Shown: positions 62,837 through 64,000 of the stretch, piece after piece
Layout of the letters: every line of letters starts with the position of its first letter
Numbering within the stretch: the first letter of the stretch is position 1
NCBI GenBank assembly: GCA_052117605.1
Contig: JBQKIT010000006.1
Length of the DNA: 64,000 nucleotides
Strand: one strand, 5' to 3'
Source of the DNA: CAG-791 sp000431495
Lineage (GTDB): Bacteria > Bacillota > Clostridia > Lachnospirales > Lachnospiraceae
Program-made: the position numbers and the translations under genes
Notes under the pieces: generated by a model
Database searches by the model: none
What the model was told of the DNA's origin: nothing
Seen by the model: only the letters and a program-made list of their open reading frames with translations

Positions 62837-63361
62837 TTATGCAGATTTCTCTTCCATGGATGTCGGGAACAGTCTTCCCTTGTGGGGAAGAAGAACGGAA
62901 ATCAGAACTCCACCGAAGATGACGCAGCAGATGACTTCGCCGGCGCCGACGGTGAGAGCAAGGAACCAGAGTGCTCCGGGAACGGCATAGGCATAGCGCA
63001 GAACCAGCGGGATAATGATGCCGTTGGATACAACCGGGCAGAGTGTGCAGAGGAAGCGATGCTTCCGGAGTGCATAAGTTCCGACTGCGCCAAGAAGCGT
63101 TGCCAGTGTGCCGAATACAACATCGGGCAGAGCACTTCCGGTCAGAATGTTGGCGAGAAGACAGCCGATGGTGACACCGGGAACAGCAGCCGGAGTGAAA
63201 AAGGGAAGAACGGTCAGTACTTCGGAGAAGCGGACCTGAATCGCACCGCTTGCAAGATCAAAGCCTGCGGCGAGAGCGGTCAGTACGATGTAAAGTGCTG
63301 CGATCATGGCTGCCTGAACAAGGAACAGAATGCTGTGACGGGTGTTACGGGAATGATTCAT
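62837..63361 (-). CDS. queT: QueT family ECF transporter S component
   Basis: Likely imports a queuosine precursor together with shared ECF ATPase units. The 174-residue protein has five or six helices with the family motifs 'VQAAMIAALYIVLTALAAGF', 'VRFSEVLTVLPFFTPAAVPG', 'GCLLANILTGSALPDVVFG' and 'TLATLLGAVGTYALRKH'. The start at 63361 follows AAAGGAGATC; an ATG at 63466 adds a Cys-rich head without a site. No convincing preQ1 riboswitch lies upstream. A terminator ends the gene. Confidence 0.88.
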   Translation of the reverse strand: MNHSRNTRHSILFLVQAAMIAALYIVLTALAAGFDLASGAIQVRFSEVLTVLPFFTPAAVPGVTIGCLLANILTGSALPDVVFGTLATLLGAVGTYALRKHRFLCTLCPVVSNGIIIPLVLRYAYAVPGALWFLALTVGAGEVICCVIFGGVLISVLLPHKGRLFPTSMEEKSA

Positions 63362-63495
63362 GATGTGATCTCCTTTAGTTTTGTGCGAGTGGGAAGGATG
63401 AACCGGTTCCGGCCTGCAGCCCAAAGGCATGCAGTTGCTGGAAAAGGTATAACACTCGGTGATCAATTAATGCATGCGTAACCATAGCACCACAC

Positions 63496-63611
63496 GGCCA
63501 AAAGCGCAAGGAAAAAAGTGCAAAGTAAAAGATGCACGGCCAAAAGCACAAGGCAAAAAGTGCAAAGTAAAAGATGCATGGCCCAAAATGCAGGGCAAAA
63601 GGACAAGGCAA
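63496..63611 (+). repeat. 42-nt tandem repeats in the queT-PBP gap
   Basis: Units 63496-63537 and 63538-63579 start GGCCAAAAGC and differ at four positions; a third partial unit runs to about 63611. The plus-strand frame would give 14-residue basic repeats (RPKAQGKKCKVKDA). Confidence 0.85.
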
Positions 63612-63650
63612 ACCTGTAACAAAAATGTAACAGTTTTGCCTTCTTTTTTT
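63605..63650 (+). terminator. intrinsic terminator for an unknown plus-strand transcript
   Basis: AAGGCAAA-CTGT pairs with ACAG-TTTGCCTT (63605-63642), followed by a T-run. No recognised gene precedes it on this strand. Confidence 0.75.
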
Positions 63651-63773
63651 GTTTGCAGTAGAATAAATTGACTAGGCATATTCTGCGCTAAGGGAAGGTG
63701 CCGGTTGGAAGAAATGAATGAGAATGATTTTACCTGTATTTGAGAATCTGAAAGGAACGGACAAGAACTGCTT

Positions 63774-64000
63774 ATGGATTATGGAAGAAGAGGCCTTGTC
63801 AGGAAACAGAAGAGTCTGAACTCCAGAAGAAGGAAGCGCGCCAATAAGGTCGGACTGATCGCGGGCATGGTTCTGTTCCTTCTGGTGGTTGGCGTGTGTG
63901 CGATGGCGGCGTGTGTCGGATTCGGCGCATTTCGCGGAATCATTGATTCGGCGCCGGATATCAGCAACATTGATGTTACGCCGACCGGCTATTCAACCTT
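63774..64000 (+). CDS. class A penicillin-binding protein (PBP1A-like), N-terminal part
   Basis: Cut by the window end. The 75 visible residues have a basic head ('RRGLVRKQKSLNSRRRKR'), a membrane anchor ('GLIAGMVLFLLVVGVCAMAA') and the start of the outer part ('APDISNIDVTPTGYSTF'), which matches the region before the glycosyltransferase domain in Firmicutes PBP1A. Such enzymes polymerise and cross-link peptidoglycan. AAAGGA lies about 17 bases upstream of the ATG, longer than usual, so the start is not certain. Confidence 0.82.
   Translation, partial: MDYGRRGLVRKQKSLNSRRRKRANKVGLIAGMVLFLLVVGVCAMAACVGFGAFRGIIDSAPDISNIDVTPTGYST

Noticed and set aside
63362..63420. preQ1-I riboswitch before queT
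   Set aside because: AAAACTAAAGGAG resembles the A-rich tail, but the short P1 stem and the loop bases that pair with it are absent.

Overview
The window looks like a chromosome segment from an anaerobic, low-GC-phylum but moderately GC-rich gut Firmicute, most likely a Lachnospiraceae-like Clostridium relative. The reasons are the phosphate butyryltransferase/butyrate kinase pair, an Rnf-type ion pump, ECF-type vitamin transporters (ThiT, QueT), a Firmicutes-style 6S RNA, class B sortase, VTC/DUF4956/CotH-type genes, several Rpn-family nuclease/transposase genes, and strong AGGAGG ribosome binding sites with sigma-A promoters. No species can be named from the sequence alone.

Layout. 0-1.5 kb: an AT-richer, N-terminally truncated extracellular-type protein behind a stem-loop. 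1.5-7.4 kb: housekeeping cluster ptb-buk-secA-prfB, closed by a shared terminator. 7.4-16.9 kb: radical SAM enzyme (minus), an unknown gene, a TPP riboswitch with thiT, a HAD phosphatase, a CPBP protease, sortase B and rho. 16.9-19 kb: decayed genes, namely AAA+ ATPase, CotH-like and DUF4956 fragments next to an intact VTC polyphosphate polymerase, and a histidine kinase tail. 19-32 kb: a glycan and uronate locus (uxaC, LacI regulator, GH28, GH38, GH2, GH20, a broken CE2 esterase, an acyltransferase-like protein). 32-40 kb: EAL protein, rnfC-rnfD, thrC, an M24 aminopeptidase and 6S RNA. 41-54 kb: glycosyltransferase, ADP-ribosylglycohydrolase, several Rpn-family genes, and eda-kdgK divergent from an IclR regulator, then a DnaJ-like chaperone. 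54-57 kb: a gene graveyard with a broken IS3 element and a secA2 tail. 57-64 kb: MBOAT/SGNH acylation pair, tRNA-Thr, a coiled-coil membrane protein, queT and the start of a class A penicillin-binding protein.

How it works together. uxaC feeds glucuronate or galacturonate toward KDG, and kdgK and eda finish that pathway about 30 kb away. Each locus has a recognisable operator: a TGTAACCGCTTACA palindrome overlapping the uxaC start site, and near-identical GTTYCA-type palindromes at both sides of the kdgK/IclR divergent promoter. The GH genes suggest use of pectin and N-glycan or mucin glycans, but two enzymes of that locus are damaged (GH28 lacks its N-terminus, CE2 has an in-frame amber codon).

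The most unusual signals are a 52-nt hairpin repeat family found in tandem at four or more intergenic sites, a very high density of short tandem repeats both between and inside genes (Rho, sortase, IclR, glycosyltransferase), and an orphan RnfC-RnfD pair whose RnfD lacks the flavinylated threonine motif. No CRISPR array, rRNA or intact prophage was seen.
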